From Crocinitomicaceae bacterium (GTDB taxonomy: Bacteria > Bacteroidota > Bacteroidia > Flavobacteriales_D > Crocinitomicaceae): a stretch of 56,183 nt of DNA. The notes under the pieces were generated by a model that did no database searches, was not told the origin of the DNA, and saw only the letters and a list, made by a program, of their open reading frames with translations. Of the stretch, positions 1 to 9,160 are shown in pieces (within the stretch, counting starts at the first letter, position 1; each line of letters begins with the position of its first letter). The DNA lies in NCBI GenBank assembly GCA_029252405.1, contig JAQXBM010000039.1, positions 1-56,183 of the forward strand, written 5' to 3'. The position numbers and the translations under genes are program-made.

Positions 1-171
1 TATACCGTTTTCTCTGATCCTAGTAACAACTCCCTTACGGCTCTAAATTTTACAAAAATACCTCATACACTTATCGTAAATCAAAAGGGGGACATCCTTT
101 ATTCACGAGTGGGGTATAACCCTGGCGATGAGCTTGAAGTTGAAAAGGCGTTAAAAGAAAATTCTAAGTAG
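1..171 (+). CDS. Thioredoxin-fold protein, C-terminal fragment (TlpA/redoxin type)
   Basis: The window opens inside this gene, and only the last 56 residues before the TAG at 169-171 are visible. They contain IPHTLIVNQKGDILYSRVGY, which is the cis-proline strand and following beta-hairpin of TlpA/ResA-like thioredoxin folds (a proline before T-x-x-V, then a G-x-I/V turn). The active-site CxxC would lie upstream and cannot be checked, so whether it is a reductase or a peroxiredoxin is open. It converges with the gene that ends at 186. Confidence 0.6.
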   Translation, partial: YTVFSDPSNNSLTALNFTKIPHTLIVNQKGDILYSRVGYNPGDELEVEKALKENSK

Positions 172-185
172 GCAATCTAACTTCT

Positions 186-1013
186 TCAGTCTTCCACATA
201 ATTCTCGAATCTTTTGTCGAGTGCTCTGTTGGACAATACCAATCCTAATAGATCAATGCGAAGGTCTGTCTGGACATTTACCCTTAACTTCTGCGTAAAT
301 TCAAGGAGTCTTTGTTCTTCTTCCGTGAGCGTTACACCTTCCTTCCTAAGGAAATAAAGACCTGCAGCACCAAATGCCTTATCTTCTATGTTGAATGAGC
401 GAATCCAATTTAGTAGAACCTGTTTCTGATTATTCTTTACCGCCGCCAACATTTCATCGTGTTGATCGGAGCCATGATTCATGCAAATTGGTCCATAATA
501 ATTATGACTGATGAAAGGAGGGGAACTGAAATTCCTCAAGGTGTTCGTATTGTATAAACTATCGTGGCGAGCAAAGCATGTCTCAAATTTGGTTGAATCA
601 AATTTCAACTTACTTGAACTTATGTACTCATCGCGACCATACCCGTGGAATTCTACAAGTCTGCAGTAAAAAATTGTGGAGTCCTTTTGATCGAAAAGTA
701 TTCTCAATCGATAATTTTTAGATCTGAAAGATGAACCTTCCACTTCAGTTATTTCCTGAAAGTTGAATTTATACTCCATAACACGGAATCCGTAGCGTCT
801 GAAGCTATTTCGATTGTTGAAGGGTCGTAAATTCCCTTCAGCAATTTCATTTGAAAGTGAATCTTTGAATGGTTCAAATTCTGACCAAAACTCGGGGAAA
901 GTAGCGCGATCTGTGATCTTCATGAGTCTTTCAATACCCGCGCGATTCTCTGATTGCGCATGAAGACGAACAGCTCCAGTGAGAACAAATACTATGACTA
1001 AAATCTTATTCAT
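186..1013 (-). CDS. Secreted protein of unknown function
   Basis: A 275-residue protein with a clear Sec signal peptide (about residues 1-20, ending in LHAQ). The mature part is hydrophilic and rich in aromatic residues (RFRRYGF-like stretches, many Phe/Tyr), with no motif I recognise and no C-terminal sorting domain. It is probably periplasmic. It stands alone on the minus strand, 82 bp beyond the stop of the BNR-repeat gene, so it may be transcribed with that pair. Its function cannot be given. Confidence 0.7.
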   Translation of the reverse strand: MNKILVIVFVLTGAVRLHAQSENRAGIERLMKITDRATFPEFWSEFEPFKDSLSNEIAEGNLRPFNNRNSFRRYGFRVMEYKFNFQEITEVEGSSFRSKNYRLRILFDQKDSTIFYCRLVEFHGYGRDEYISSSKLKFDSTKFETCFARHDSLYNTNTLRNFSSPPFISHNYYGPICMNHGSDQHDEMLAAVKNNQKQVLLNWIRSFNIEDKAFGAAGLYFLRKEGVTLTEEEQRLLEFTQKLRVNVQTDLRIDLLGLVLSNRALDKRFENYVED

Positions 1014-1095
1014 AATTTCTTTTGAGCAAAACCTATATCGTCATATTGCGAAATAGATTTATTGCATTATTTCGCTCTCAAAATGAACGATCTCA

Positions 1096-2394
1096 CTACT
1101 TATCATTAATCAACGCCACCCACAAAGTAATGAACCCGTCATCCATTCGTGGCCAAATTGGGCGAACCACACCATCAACAGCAGCAATGTTCAAATAATC
1201 ACCAAAAAACACTCCTTTTGTCGGAGTAAATGGCGTTTTTGAAAGCTTCGTATCGGTGAAGGTTTGACCTCCATCCTTTGAAACGGACATGTAAACATCA
1301 GTTTGATTAGCTTCGCTGCTGCCTTCGGCGGTGCCTGAAAGATTTCGACGGTCGTAATACACGAAATACAAATATCCTGTGCTCTGATCTACATCCATCC
1401 ACGTAAAGAATTGGTGTTTTTTGGAATTATCTTGATTTACTTTAATCGCGTCACTCCACGTCTCTCCTCCATCGGTCGATTTCTTGATGAACACATCTGT
1501 ATCGGTCAATCCGTTGCGTTGATCGCACCAATTCAAATACAAGGTTCCGCGATTCGGTCCGTCACTCAGATCACATTTCAAAATCGGCAAACCGTTCGCG
1601 CGTCCCATTCCTGGAACATCCAGCGTCCATCCGCCAAAATGTTTTTCCAAGGATTTCTCTTCTTCGAGCCATGTACTTCCACCGTCCAGTGATTTCTGCA
1701 TGACCAATCCATTCGGACCTGTCCATGTTACGTAGATTTCACCATTCGGTCCAACAGCTGGAACTGCCCCTTCAACCGTTTCATCATCGTCGAGACAATC
1801 TCCTCCGTACTTCGAAATTCTAAGTGGATCAGACCATGTTTTTCCTTGATCCGAGGATTTCGAAAACACGATAATCGAAGAATCTTCGGCTTTGTTAGAA
1901 TTGTACGCATCGAACTGCGTCCATGTCATGTACAACTCGTTGTTCTTTTGATTGACAACCACCCAATGCTTGTCTTGGACTTTTGTTCCATTTGGTTTTG
2001 GGAAAGTTCCGTCGTCAAATGGTTTGCAGATTTTCTTCGCTGACTGACAAACGATACGGTCCAAATGTGAAGTTTCTTTGTAACTTGCTAAGTGAAAATA
2101 GTACGGGCGACCAATCGTATCGAAAATGACCACTGGATCACCATAAACACCATACGGACTCGTTAAGGTTTTACTCTTCCACGTTTTCCCGCCATTCTTC
2201 GAATAATAGTAATCACTGAGGACAGAACCCGCAATCATTATTCTCGGTTTTTTGGGATGAATGGCAATCGAAGGCTCACATTGTGAACTTTTATACTTGG
2301 CATTCTTAGGAAGTGGAATCTGCACCACTTTGTGATCTTGCCCAAAAGAATAAAACCCCAGGGCAAGCAGTAAAATCAGCGCTGTTATTTTCAT
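1096..2394 (-). CDS. BNR/Asp-box repeat exported protein (sialidase-like propeller)
   Basis: A 432-residue protein with a signal peptide (residues 1-18, ending YSFGQ). It carries at least five Asp-box repeats of the form S-x-D/N-x-G-x-T-W: SKNGGKTW, SSDQGKTW, SLDGGSTW, STDGGETW and SKDGGQTF. These mark the blades of a six-bladed sialidase-type beta-propeller. The catalytic arginine triad and Tyr/Glu of true sialidases are not evident, so 'exo-alpha-sialidase' would be over-calling; many such Bacteroidota propellers have no known substrate. The start codon overlaps the stop of the upstream M61 peptidase gene by 4 bp, implying translational coupling. Confidence 0.8.
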   Translation of the reverse strand: MKITALILLLALGFYSFGQDHKVVQIPLPKNAKYKSSQCEPSIAIHPKKPRIMIAGSVLSDYYYSKNGGKTWKSKTLTSPYGVYGDPVVIFDTIGRPYYFHLASYKETSHLDRIVCQSAKKICKPFDDGTFPKPNGTKVQDKHWVVVNQKNNELYMTWTQFDAYNSNKAEDSSIIVFSKSSDQGKTWSDPLRISKYGGDCLDDDETVEGAVPAVGPNGEIYVTWTGPNGLVMQKSLDGGSTWLEEEKSLEKHFGGWTLDVPGMGRANGLPILKCDLSDGPNRGTLYLNWCDQRNGLTDTDVFIKKSTDGGETWSDAIKVNQDNSKKHQFFTWMDVDQSTGYLYFVYYDRRNLSGTAEGSSEANQTDVYMSVSKDGGQTFTDTKLSKTPFTPTKGVFFGDYLNIAAVDGVVRPIWPRMDDGFITLWVALINDK

Positions 2395-4184
2395 TTGCTC
2401 GTCGTTCGAAGCCAGAAATCACTCAATTTCTGCGTTTTCTTATCGTTTGATAATTCGTAGCTGAATTTTGGTTTCTCGTATGTCGAAACCCCAATTGTAA
2501 TGGAGTACAACTCTTGATCGCGTGCAATCAGCAATTCCAACTCATTTCCAACATCCACAGAGTTGAAGAGTGATTCTAACGAGCGCTTGTCAGCTCTCAA
2601 ACCATTGCAACCAATGATTTCATCGTTTACACTCAATCCACCATCTTCGGCAGATGAACCACGACGAATTCCACTTACGGTCACCTTTCCTCCTGATTCT
2701 CTCAATGAGACTCCGACACTTGGTTCTGGCTTACCAACGTATTCAACTGTCAATCCAACAGCCGCGAAAATTGTTTTGTAATCCGGAATTTCTGTCCCGT
2801 TGATATACTTCGCATAAAATTCATCCAAATCTTCTTTCAAGAAATCTTCCAATTCCTGTTTGAACTCATCTTCTGAGAAACCTCGGTCTTTTTTGACGAA
2901 GTATTCTGAGTAAATGTGCTGCATGAAATCGTCTAAGCTTTTCTTTCCTTTGTATTTCGTTATGATCTTTGCATCCAACATCGCTGCAATTACTGATCCT
3001 TTTGAATAGTACGAAATCGTTGTGTTTCGACTGTTTTCATTTGGACGGTACGCTTTGATCCATGCATCGAAACTAGCATGTGCCAATGGCTGAACGCGCG
3101 CTCCAGGTGATCCTTCAACGTAATTCAACGAGCTGAAGAGTTTTCTGAGGTATTCCTCCTTCGTATAGTAACCCGCTCTCAACAACAATAATTCGTCGTA
3201 GTAAGAAGTGAATCCTTCCATCACCCATAAAAGTGATGTGTAGTTTTCGTTGTCGTAGTCGAATGGTCCGAGTTGAACAGGTCGAATGCGTTTTACATTC
3301 CAAAGGTGGAAGTATTCATGCGCCACCAAGGACAAGAACTTCTTGTAATCGCTTCCACTAAATGTGAAGCGGTTGACGCTCAACGTTGTTGAATTTACGT
3401 GCTCTAATCCTCCTTGACCGTTTGTAACGTTGTGAATAATGAAGGTGTAATCCTTGTTTGGATTCTGACGGAAAACTTCCGTTGCTGCTTCAACAATTCG
3501 CGCCATGTCCTTTTTTAAATCGGCTACTGAGAAATTTCCAGCTCCATAGATCCCAACGTGGTGCTTCACTCCTGCTGCATCAAAATCGAATTCAATTTGA
3601 TTTCCGATTTCAATTGGGCAATCTACTAATTGATCGTAGTCCTTGTATGTATAGAAGCGAGAACCATCAGAGGCAACACCTTCAGCCGCTCTCGGCAAAG
3701 CGGTTGTCACTTTTGAAAATCCTTTGTATGGTTGCACTTCCAAATTTCCAGATTTATCTTTCAATCCATCAACGTACATGAATACGCTCGGTCCGCTAAC
3801 AAATCCGTGCGTGAGGTCGAGGAAACTCGTCCGAACAGTTAATTCAAAAGCATACACTTCATATTTCACTGTGAAATTAGCGCTTTTCGACTTTTTAACT
3901 CTCCATGCGTTTTTTGAAATTTTCTTTACTTCAAGTGGATTTCCCTTACCATCAACCGCTTTAACCTGATCGAGGTGTTTTGAGAACTCGCGAACGAGGT
4001 AAGATCCTGGTGACCAAACGGGCATTTTGACAATAACTTCGTCCTTTTTTAGGTCATTTACAGTCATTTCGACTTGAAAATAATGCGTTTGAGGGCGCTC
4101 CATTTTCAATTTATAATTCACTTCTTGACTAAAACCAAGAAAACTAATTGCGGCAACTAGTATGCTCGTCCAATATTTCAACAT
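2391..4184 (-). CDS. M61 family (glycyl aminopeptidase-like) metallopeptidase with PDZ domain
   Basis: The zinc site HEYFH (H289, E290, H293 counted from the start used here) is followed by LWNVKRIRP and then by an EGFTSYYDELLL segment that supplies the third ligand, as in M61 peptidases. An N-terminal beta-domain precedes it and a PDZ domain follows at about residues 480-570. An ORF extends 20 codons further upstream to 4244, but the methionine at 4184 directly begins a typical signal peptide (MLKYWTSILVAAISFLGFSQ) and leaves 65 bp for divergent promoters, so I chose it. Likely periplasmic. It forms an operon with the following BNR protein. Confidence 0.88.
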   Translation of the reverse strand: MLKYWTSILVAAISFLGFSQEVNYKLKMERPQTHYFQVEMTVNDLKKDEVIVKMPVWSPGSYLVREFSKHLDQVKAVDGKGNPLEVKKISKNAWRVKKSKSANFTVKYEVYAFELTVRTSFLDLTHGFVSGPSVFMYVDGLKDKSGNLEVQPYKGFSKVTTALPRAAEGVASDGSRFYTYKDYDQLVDCPIEIGNQIEFDFDAAGVKHHVGIYGAGNFSVADLKKDMARIVEAATEVFRQNPNKDYTFIIHNVTNGQGGLEHVNSTTLSVNRFTFSGSDYKKFLSLVAHEYFHLWNVKRIRPVQLGPFDYDNENYTSLLWVMEGFTSYYDELLLLRAGYYTKEEYLRKLFSSLNYVEGSPGARVQPLAHASFDAWIKAYRPNENSRNTTISYYSKGSVIAAMLDAKIITKYKGKKSLDDFMQHIYSEYFVKKDRGFSEDEFKQELEDFLKEDLDEFYAKYINGTEIPDYKTIFAAVGLTVEYVGKPEPSVGVSLRESGGKVTVSGIRRGSSAEDGGLSVNDEIIGCNGLRADKRSLESLFNSVDVGNELELLIARDQELYSITIGVSTYEKPKFSYELSNDKKTQKLSDFWLRTTSK

Positions 4185-4249
4185 AAATTTGTTATTTTCA
4201 TTCAAAGATAAAATTTGCTTCATGGAAGCAGCCAAAAACAGCAAAAAAG

Positions 4250-5113
4250 ATGCCCAAAATCCTCTCCTTATTATTTCTAAGCCTATTTATCGCTACAAGT
4301 TGCAAGCAGGACACTGATTCTTCCGACGCTACTGCCAATTCTGTGGATCCAACGGAACTCCAAAACAGAATAGATCAATTGGAATTGGACAACTCTTTGA
4401 AAGATTCTGTAATCAATGAGTCCCTCCTCTTTTTCAATGAAATTCAAACAAACCTTGAGGCAATTGGAATCCGAAGAAATGAAATTCAAGATTTGACATC
4501 AAATCCTGAGTTTTCGGCGAGCGATAAAACGTGGGTACTGGAACAAATTCGTCAGATCAACTTTATGCGTGAGGACAACGCGGCGAAAATGAAGCAACTC
4601 AAAGATGAAATGGATAAGAATAAGTTTGAGATCGCGTCCTTAAAGACAATGATTGACGGCTTGTTGAAAGATATCGAATGGAAAGACGAGCAGATTAGTT
4701 TGCTTCAGAGCGAGTTGAATCAATTGGATAGTGAATACTCAAAATTGTTTGATGCGTATCAAGAAAAGGCGATTCAAGTCGATCGATTGACATCTGAAAT
4801 GAACACTGTTTATTATGCCTATGGAACGGCCAAGGAGCTTTCTGTGAATGGTGTCATCGAGAAGAAGAATGGATTTATCGGAATCGGAAAGAAGATCAAA
4901 CTAAAAGAAGAAATCAACGATGATTACTTCACGGAAATCAATGCCAGTAAGAAAACTTCAATTGGAATTGATGGTGACCATCCCCACTTCGTAACAGTTC
5001 ACCCGACAGGGTCTTACGAAATCACGAGCTCAAATGGACGTTCAAAACTGACCATTACGGATGTTTCTGAATTTTGGAAAATCTCCAAATACCTAGTGGT
5101 CGTTGTCGAATAG
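4250..5113 (+). CDS. Coiled-coil lipoprotein
   Basis: A 287-residue protein with a lipoprotein signal (lipobox ATSC, Cys18). Residues about 35-195 form a long predicted coiled coil rich in Glu, Lys, Leu and Gln, followed by a compact C-terminal domain of about 90 residues. Bacteroidota genomes hold many such lipoproteins with a C-terminal domain like FIGIGKKIKLKEEINDDYF, and their role is unknown; a periplasmic structural or envelope function is a guess. Two bases separate its stop from the start of the next gene. Confidence 0.75.
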   Translation: MPKILSLLFLSLFIATSCKQDTDSSDATANSVDPTELQNRIDQLELDNSLKDSVINESLLFFNEIQTNLEAIGIRRNEIQDLTSNPEFSASDKTWVLEQIRQINFMREDNAAKMKQLKDEMDKNKFEIASLKTMIDGLLKDIEWKDEQISLLQSELNQLDSEYSKLFDAYQEKAIQVDRLTSEMNTVYYAYGTAKELSVNGVIEKKNGFIGIGKKIKLKEEINDDYFTEINASKKTSIGIDGDHPHFVTVHPTGSYEITSSNGRSKLTITDVSEFWKISKYLVVVVE

Positions 5114-5114
5114 C

Positions 5115-5720
5115 ATGGAAAATAGCTTCACAGAAAAATCTGAGGGAACAGAGAAAAAGACCAAGTTTCAAAGTCCAAAGCCAATCTTGGTGCGGATCCG
5201 GAACATCGTTTTCGGTAAGCGCAAGCCGGACATTTTCACACGCGTCACATTTTACATCAATACGGTTCTTTGGTTGAGTTTCATGCTGTGGAATGTTATC
5301 GGTTATTTCGCTATTTCCTCCAGAAAAATGATCTCAGAGATGAAAAACATTGAGGTTGAAGAGATAATTGCAGCGCGAGGAGTTGAATTGGGATTTGAAC
5401 CGGGTGATTTCATTACACGCCTGACCGTAGTATACGGCGTTGGAATTCTCTGTTGGGCAGCGGTTTTCTTTGGGTTGATTCTGCTTTATCGAAAACGCAA
5501 ACAGTTCATTTACTTTGTTCTTGGTGGTGTTTTATTCTACGTTGGATTGAATATCTTCTATTTGAGTTTCCAATTTTTCAGAGAAGACACAACGAGTTTC
5601 GATAAAATTAGCTTGTTGGTGATTGCCTTGAGTACGATCATTCATTCTTTCCTAATGAACAATGAACGTCACGGAGGGAGCATTAGCTTTTTTGGAGAAG
5701 CGGATGAAGAAGATGTGTAA
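5115..5720 (+). CDS. Four-helix integral membrane protein, unknown function
   Basis: A 201-residue protein with four hydrophobic segments (around residues 38-62, 108-130, 137-160 and 170-187) after a charged cytoplasmic N-terminus of about 35 residues. A TTG at 5103 is in frame, but the ATG at 5115 comes straight after the stop of the lipoprotein gene and is the simpler start. It is probably co-transcribed with that gene. Its 3' end overlaps the 3' end of the convergent shikimate kinase gene by 38 bp. I see no family signature. Confidence 0.7.
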   Translation: MENSFTEKSEGTEKKTKFQSPKPILVRIRNIVFGKRKPDIFTRVTFYINTVLWLSFMLWNVIGYFAISSRKMISEMKNIEVEEIIAARGVELGFEPGDFITRLTVVYGVGILCWAAVFFGLILLYRKRKQFIYFVLGGVLFYVGLNIFYLSFQFFREDTTSFDKISLLVIALSTIIHSFLMNNERHGGSISFFGEADEEDV

Positions 5721-6210
5721 ATTCTTCAATCATTTGAGGGGTTTGGTCCTCCCTATCTAAAATCACGTGAGCGGCTTTGTAGTATTCTTCGCGCATACTG
5801 AGTTTTTCCTCAATGAACGAAATCAATTCTTCTTGTTCCATCCCGTCAATTAATGGTCGCCTCGATTTAGCATTAAACAAACGATTGGCTAATTCTTTCG
5901 CCGAACGTTCTAGGTAAAAGGTTGTCCCGAGTTCGTTCAATAACTCCATGTTCTTCCCAAAGCAAGGCATTCCGCCTCCTGTTGCCAACACGAATTCGTC
6001 TTTATTTTGAAGTGACGTAATGAAATCTGCTTCCAAGGTCCTAAAGAACGATTCTCCGTGTTCTGAGAAGATTTCACCAATGGATTTTTGGTGTCGTTCT
6101 TCAATTACGTGATCCGAATCGATGAAAGGAAGATCCATTTTCTTGGCTATCTTTTTTCCGAGCGTCGACTTTCCTGCTCCCATAAAACCTATTAAAATAA
6201 CGCGTTTCAT
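5683..6210 (-). CDS. aroK: Shikimate kinase
   Basis: A cytosolic enzyme of 175 residues, the usual AroK length. It phosphorylates shikimate at the 3-hydroxyl with ATP in the pathway to chorismate. The Walker A loop GFMGAGKST is at residues 8-16, the shikimate-binding Asp in FIDSD follows at about 30-34, an FRTLE segment at 57-61, and the GGG motif (LATGGGMP) at about 76-83. The C-terminal lid carries R-R-P-L. No other aromatic-pathway gene is nearby. The start is the only ATG before the P-loop. Confidence 0.95.
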   Translation of the reverse strand: MKRVILIGFMGAGKSTLGKKIAKKMDLPFIDSDHVIEERHQKSIGEIFSEHGESFFRTLEADFITSLQNKDEFVLATGGGMPCFGKNMELLNELGTTFYLERSAKELANRLFNAKSRRPLIDGMEQEELISFIEEKLSMREEYYKAAHVILDREDQTPQMIEEFTHLLHPLLQKS

Positions 6211-6319
6211 ACTTCTAAAGATACTGATTTCTAATGTATTTCTAAAGTGTACGTGCTTTGGTTAAAATTGTTGCTTTGAAAAACTTCAAAATAAATCGAA
6301 AAAAAGTCATTTCATTTCA

Positions 6320-6349
6320 TTGCGATAATAAATTAAGTGTATATATTTG
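6320..6349 (+). promoter_or_regulatory. Promoter of tRNA-Lys
   Basis: TTG at 6320-6322, a 19-bp spacer, then TATATTTG at 6342-6349. This is an exact match to the Bacteroidota sigma-ABfr consensus TTG-N19-TAnnTTTG and lies 20 bp before the tRNA. Confidence 0.85.
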
Positions 6350-6369
6350 CACTCGCTAACACGGAAAAT

Positions 6370-6442
6370 GATCTCTTAGCTCAGTTGGTAGAGCAACGCC
6401 CTTTTAAGGCGTGGGCCCTGGGTTCGAGCCCCAGAGGGATCA
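6370..6442 (+). tRNA. tRNA-Lys (anticodon TTT)
   Basis: A full cloverleaf of 73 nt can be folded. The 7-bp acceptor stem pairs GATCTCT with AGGGATC (one G-U), the D stem GCTC/GAGC encloses AGTTGGTA, the anticodon stem ACGCC/GGCGT holds loop CTTTTAA, and the T arm CTGGG/CCCAG holds TTCGAGC. The discriminator base is A. CCA is not encoded. Confidence 0.97.
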
Positions 6443-6443
6443 C

Positions 6444-6477
6444 AAAAAAGCTTCAATTTCGATTGAAGCTTTTTTTG
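6444..6477 (+). terminator. Rho-independent terminator of tRNA-Lys
   Basis: Immediately after the tRNA, A-rich flank plus GCTTCAAT pairs with ATTGAAGC around a TTCG tetraloop, followed by a run of seven T. The A tract before the stem can extend the pairing with the T tract. Confidence 0.92.
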
Positions 6478-6483
6478 TTTCCC

Positions 6484-6803
6484 CATGTTTATTGTGTTCA
6501 TCAAGTGCTAATAGCCTAGTCATAAAATAGGTGGTTCACCGATCGATGTTTGATTTAACTTAGGTTTAGAATTGAAAAATCTTAAAAGAATCATTTTCAG
6601 TACTTTCTTTAAGAACTTGGTCTGCCCAACTTACTCAAACTTTTAATAGAAGCTTCGCTATTTCAAGTAAGGTTGATACATAGCAAATACTTAAAATTGA
6701 GCGTAGCTAAAGCTTACCAAGAATGCGGTCTATTACTTCAAAAAACAATCTTGGTAATGAGCCCAAGGATGCGTAGCTTTAACCGTCAGCAACAACCAGT
6801 ACC
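6484..6803. other. 320-bp gene-free region between tRNA-Lys and ggt, with inverted repeat
   Basis: No coding signal on either strand. It contains a perfect 9-bp inverted repeat, TTACCAAGA at 6714-6722 and TCTTGGTAA at 6749-6757, and a short direct repeat GCGTAGCT at 6701-6708 and 6771-6778 that flanks it. I see no exact TAnnTTTG promoter before ggt. The repeat could be a leader structure or a protein-binding site. Confidence 0.4.
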
Positions 6804-8480
6804 ATGATTAAACACATTTCAATATTCATACTTGCACTAACCTGCAGCACGAACTCCTTCAGTCAAACTTACGCGTCGCAAGGCATGGTCGTTTCTGATA
6901 ATTCCGAAGCGTCGAAAGTTGGGATAGAAATTTTACAAAAAGGTGGGAACGCCATTGACGCTTCCATTGCAACGGCATTTGCACTCGCGGTTACCCATCC
7001 ACAAGCGGGAAATATTGGTGGTGGTGGGTTTATGGTTTACATGGATGACGCTTCAAACGTTACCACAATAGATTTTCGAGAAATGGCGCCGATAAAAGCG
7101 AGTTCAACAATGTTTCTAGATGAAAATGGTGAACTAATTAAAGGAAGTAATCACAATGGCGCTTTATCCATAGGCGTTCCTGGAACTGTGGCAGGTCTTT
7201 ATTTGGCCCATCAAAAATATGGCAAACTGCCTTGGAAAGAGCTCGTGCAGCCTGCCATTGACTTGGCAAAAAATGGTGTTGTTCTGAGCTATACGTTAGC
7301 TTCGCACGCTAAAAGAATTGATAATTCTAACTCTCCAGAATTCTTAAAGGGTTTGTATCTAGACAATGATGGTAAGCCTCTGAAATTTGGAAGTATTTGG
7401 AAACAACGAGCGCTCGCTGGTACTTTAGAACTCATAAGAGACAATGGCAAGGATGGGTTTTACACCGGTCCTGTTGCTGAAGAAATTGAAAGGTACATGA
7501 TTGAAAATGGTGGGATCATCACCAAAAAAGACCTTTTGGAATATGAAGCCATCCAACGAGAGCCACTGAGAGGAACTTACAAGGGATACGACATATTTTC
7601 CATGGCACCGCCGAGCTCTGGAGGTGTTGCCATGCTAGAAATGCTAAATATCATGGAGTTGGCGAATCTGGAAAATGTGCCGTTTAATTCAACGGAATAT
7701 GTCCATTTGACGGCTGAAGCCATGAGGCGAGCTTTCGCCGATCGTGCCGAACATCTTGGCGATCCTGACTTTAACCTTGAAATGCCTTTGGATAAACTCA
7801 CATCAAAAGAATTTGCGAAAAATAGATTGTCCAATATCGACTTGGAGCATGCTTCGATGAGCGATTCATCGCAATTTGGGCAACTCTACGATGGAAGAAA
7901 TACTACGCACTTTTCTGTGATAGATAAAGATGGGAATGCCGTATCTGTGACCTACACATTGGAACAGTCCTACGGTTCAGGGATGGGAAGTGAAAAGTTG
8001 GGATTCATTTTCAACAATGAAATGGGAGATTTCAACCCGCAGCCCGGATACACGAATTCTGGATGGTTGATTGGTACTGATCCCAATTTGATCGCACCTA
8101 AGAAACGCATGCTATCAAGTATGACTCCAACAATCGTTGCGAAAGATGGTAAACCAGTCTTGGTAATCGGAAGCCCTGGTGGAAGAACAATCATTAACAC
8201 GGTCTTTCAAACGGTGTTGTGCTTTTTGGAATACGACATGTCGATCAACGAAGCAATCGAAGCGATGAAAATTCATCATCAGTGGTTGCCGAATAAATTA
8301 GTGTACGAAGAGAATAAGCTCTCGCCTGATACTGTCGAGGCACTTAAGCTGATGGGACATGATGTTCAAGCGCGAAAAACCTTAGGTCGACTCATGGGAA
8401 TCTCTATTGATAAAGAAAATGGAGTCAATGTCGGAGCATCTGATTCATCAAGCCCGGATGGTGGAGCTGTGGGATATTGA
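6804..8480 (+). CDS. ggt: Gamma-glutamyltransferase (glutathione hydrolase)
   Basis: A 558-residue periplasmic N-terminal-nucleophile hydrolase that removes or transfers the gamma-glutamyl group of glutathione. A signal peptide covers residues 1-20. The autoprocessing site is in GRNTTHFSVIDKDGNAVSV, with Thr367 the predicted nucleophile and new N-terminus of the small subunit; the following T-Y-T-L-E-x-x-Y-G pattern completes the family signature. The later GSPGGRTIINTV block is the conserved glycine-rich loop of the small subunit. Length is typical. The gene seems monocistronic. Confidence 0.95.
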   Translation: MIKHISIFILALTCSTNSFSQTYASQGMVVSDNSEASKVGIEILQKGGNAIDASIATAFALAVTHPQAGNIGGGGFMVYMDDASNVTTIDFREMAPIKASSTMFLDENGELIKGSNHNGALSIGVPGTVAGLYLAHQKYGKLPWKELVQPAIDLAKNGVVLSYTLASHAKRIDNSNSPEFLKGLYLDNDGKPLKFGSIWKQRALAGTLELIRDNGKDGFYTGPVAEEIERYMIENGGIITKKDLLEYEAIQREPLRGTYKGYDIFSMAPPSSGGVAMLEMLNIMELANLENVPFNSTEYVHLTAEAMRRAFADRAEHLGDPDFNLEMPLDKLTSKEFAKNRLSNIDLEHASMSDSSQFGQLYDGRNTTHFSVIDKDGNAVSVTYTLEQSYGSGMGSEKLGFIFNNEMGDFNPQPGYTNSGWLIGTDPNLIAPKKRMLSSMTPTIVAKDGKPVLVIGSPGGRTIINTVFQTVLCFLEYDMSINEAIEAMKIHHQWLPNKLVYEENKLSPDTVEALKLMGHDVQARKTLGRLMGISIDKENGVNVGASDSSSPDGGAVGY

Positions 8481-8538
8481 AATCTGCGAACAAATCTTAC
8501 CTTGCAGAAAATAACCTAAGTACCACTAACACAAATCA

Positions 8539-9102
8539 ATGAGTCAAAACGTAATTTCTATTTCAAGAGGTCCCCAATTCAGAGGAGGAAAATCAGCCTA
8601 TCTCTTCATCGTTTTGCTGTTTCTCATCTTAGCTTTTGTGTTGACTCTGATTTTTGGAGGTATCATTCCTGCTCTAATTATGGCACCAATCATTGTTCTG
8701 CTGGTATTCTTAGTATTAGATATTCAAGGAGTAGACATTAACAAAGAAAAAAACTTGATCCGCACCTATAAAGTCCATCCGTGGGGCAAAGTTGGCACAT
8801 GGAATGAGCTACAAGATTTCAATAGGCTCACGTTAGAACGAAGAACGTATTCCATGAAGGTCAGTACTTTCTACACCAACTTATCAACGATTCAACCAAA
8901 TTCACATGGCATTGAAAACCATGGGCATTTCTTGACACTTTTGGTGAACAAAAACGGACGAGAATCAATCATTCTAGCGGAAAACCTTCAGTACAAGGAA
9001 GCGAAAAAAGAATCGGTAGAAATATCCAAAAAGATCGGGTATCCGTTAGAAGATACTTACAATCAATCTGTTGCGGATTCTAGACAAAGACGACGGAGAT
9101 AA
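8539..9102 (+). CDS. Membrane protein with two N-terminal helices, unknown function
   Basis: A 187-residue protein. A short basic N-terminus is followed by two closely spaced transmembrane segments (about residues 21-42 and 44-63) and then a soluble domain of about 120 residues that ends in RQRRRR. The layout resembles small bacterial PH-like membrane proteins, but sequence alone does not establish that. It lies 58 bp downstream of ggt on the same strand. Confidence 0.65.
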   Translation: MSQNVISISRGPQFRGGKSAYLFIVLLFLILAFVLTLIFGGIIPALIMAPIIVLLVFLVLDIQGVDINKEKNLIRTYKVHPWGKVGTWNELQDFNRLTLERRTYSMKVSTFYTNLSTIQPNSHGIENHGHFLTLLVNKNGRESIILAENLQYKEAKKESVEISKKIGYPLEDTYNQSVADSRQRRRR

Positions 9103-9160
9103 GCAAACCTCATCCGGTCATGAAACGACTAATCAGTTGTAATTAAGAATCTTTGAGATT

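Noticed and set aside
541-580. TATTGT-like match within the gene at 186-1013
   Set aside because: It lies inside coding sequence and has no second half-site.
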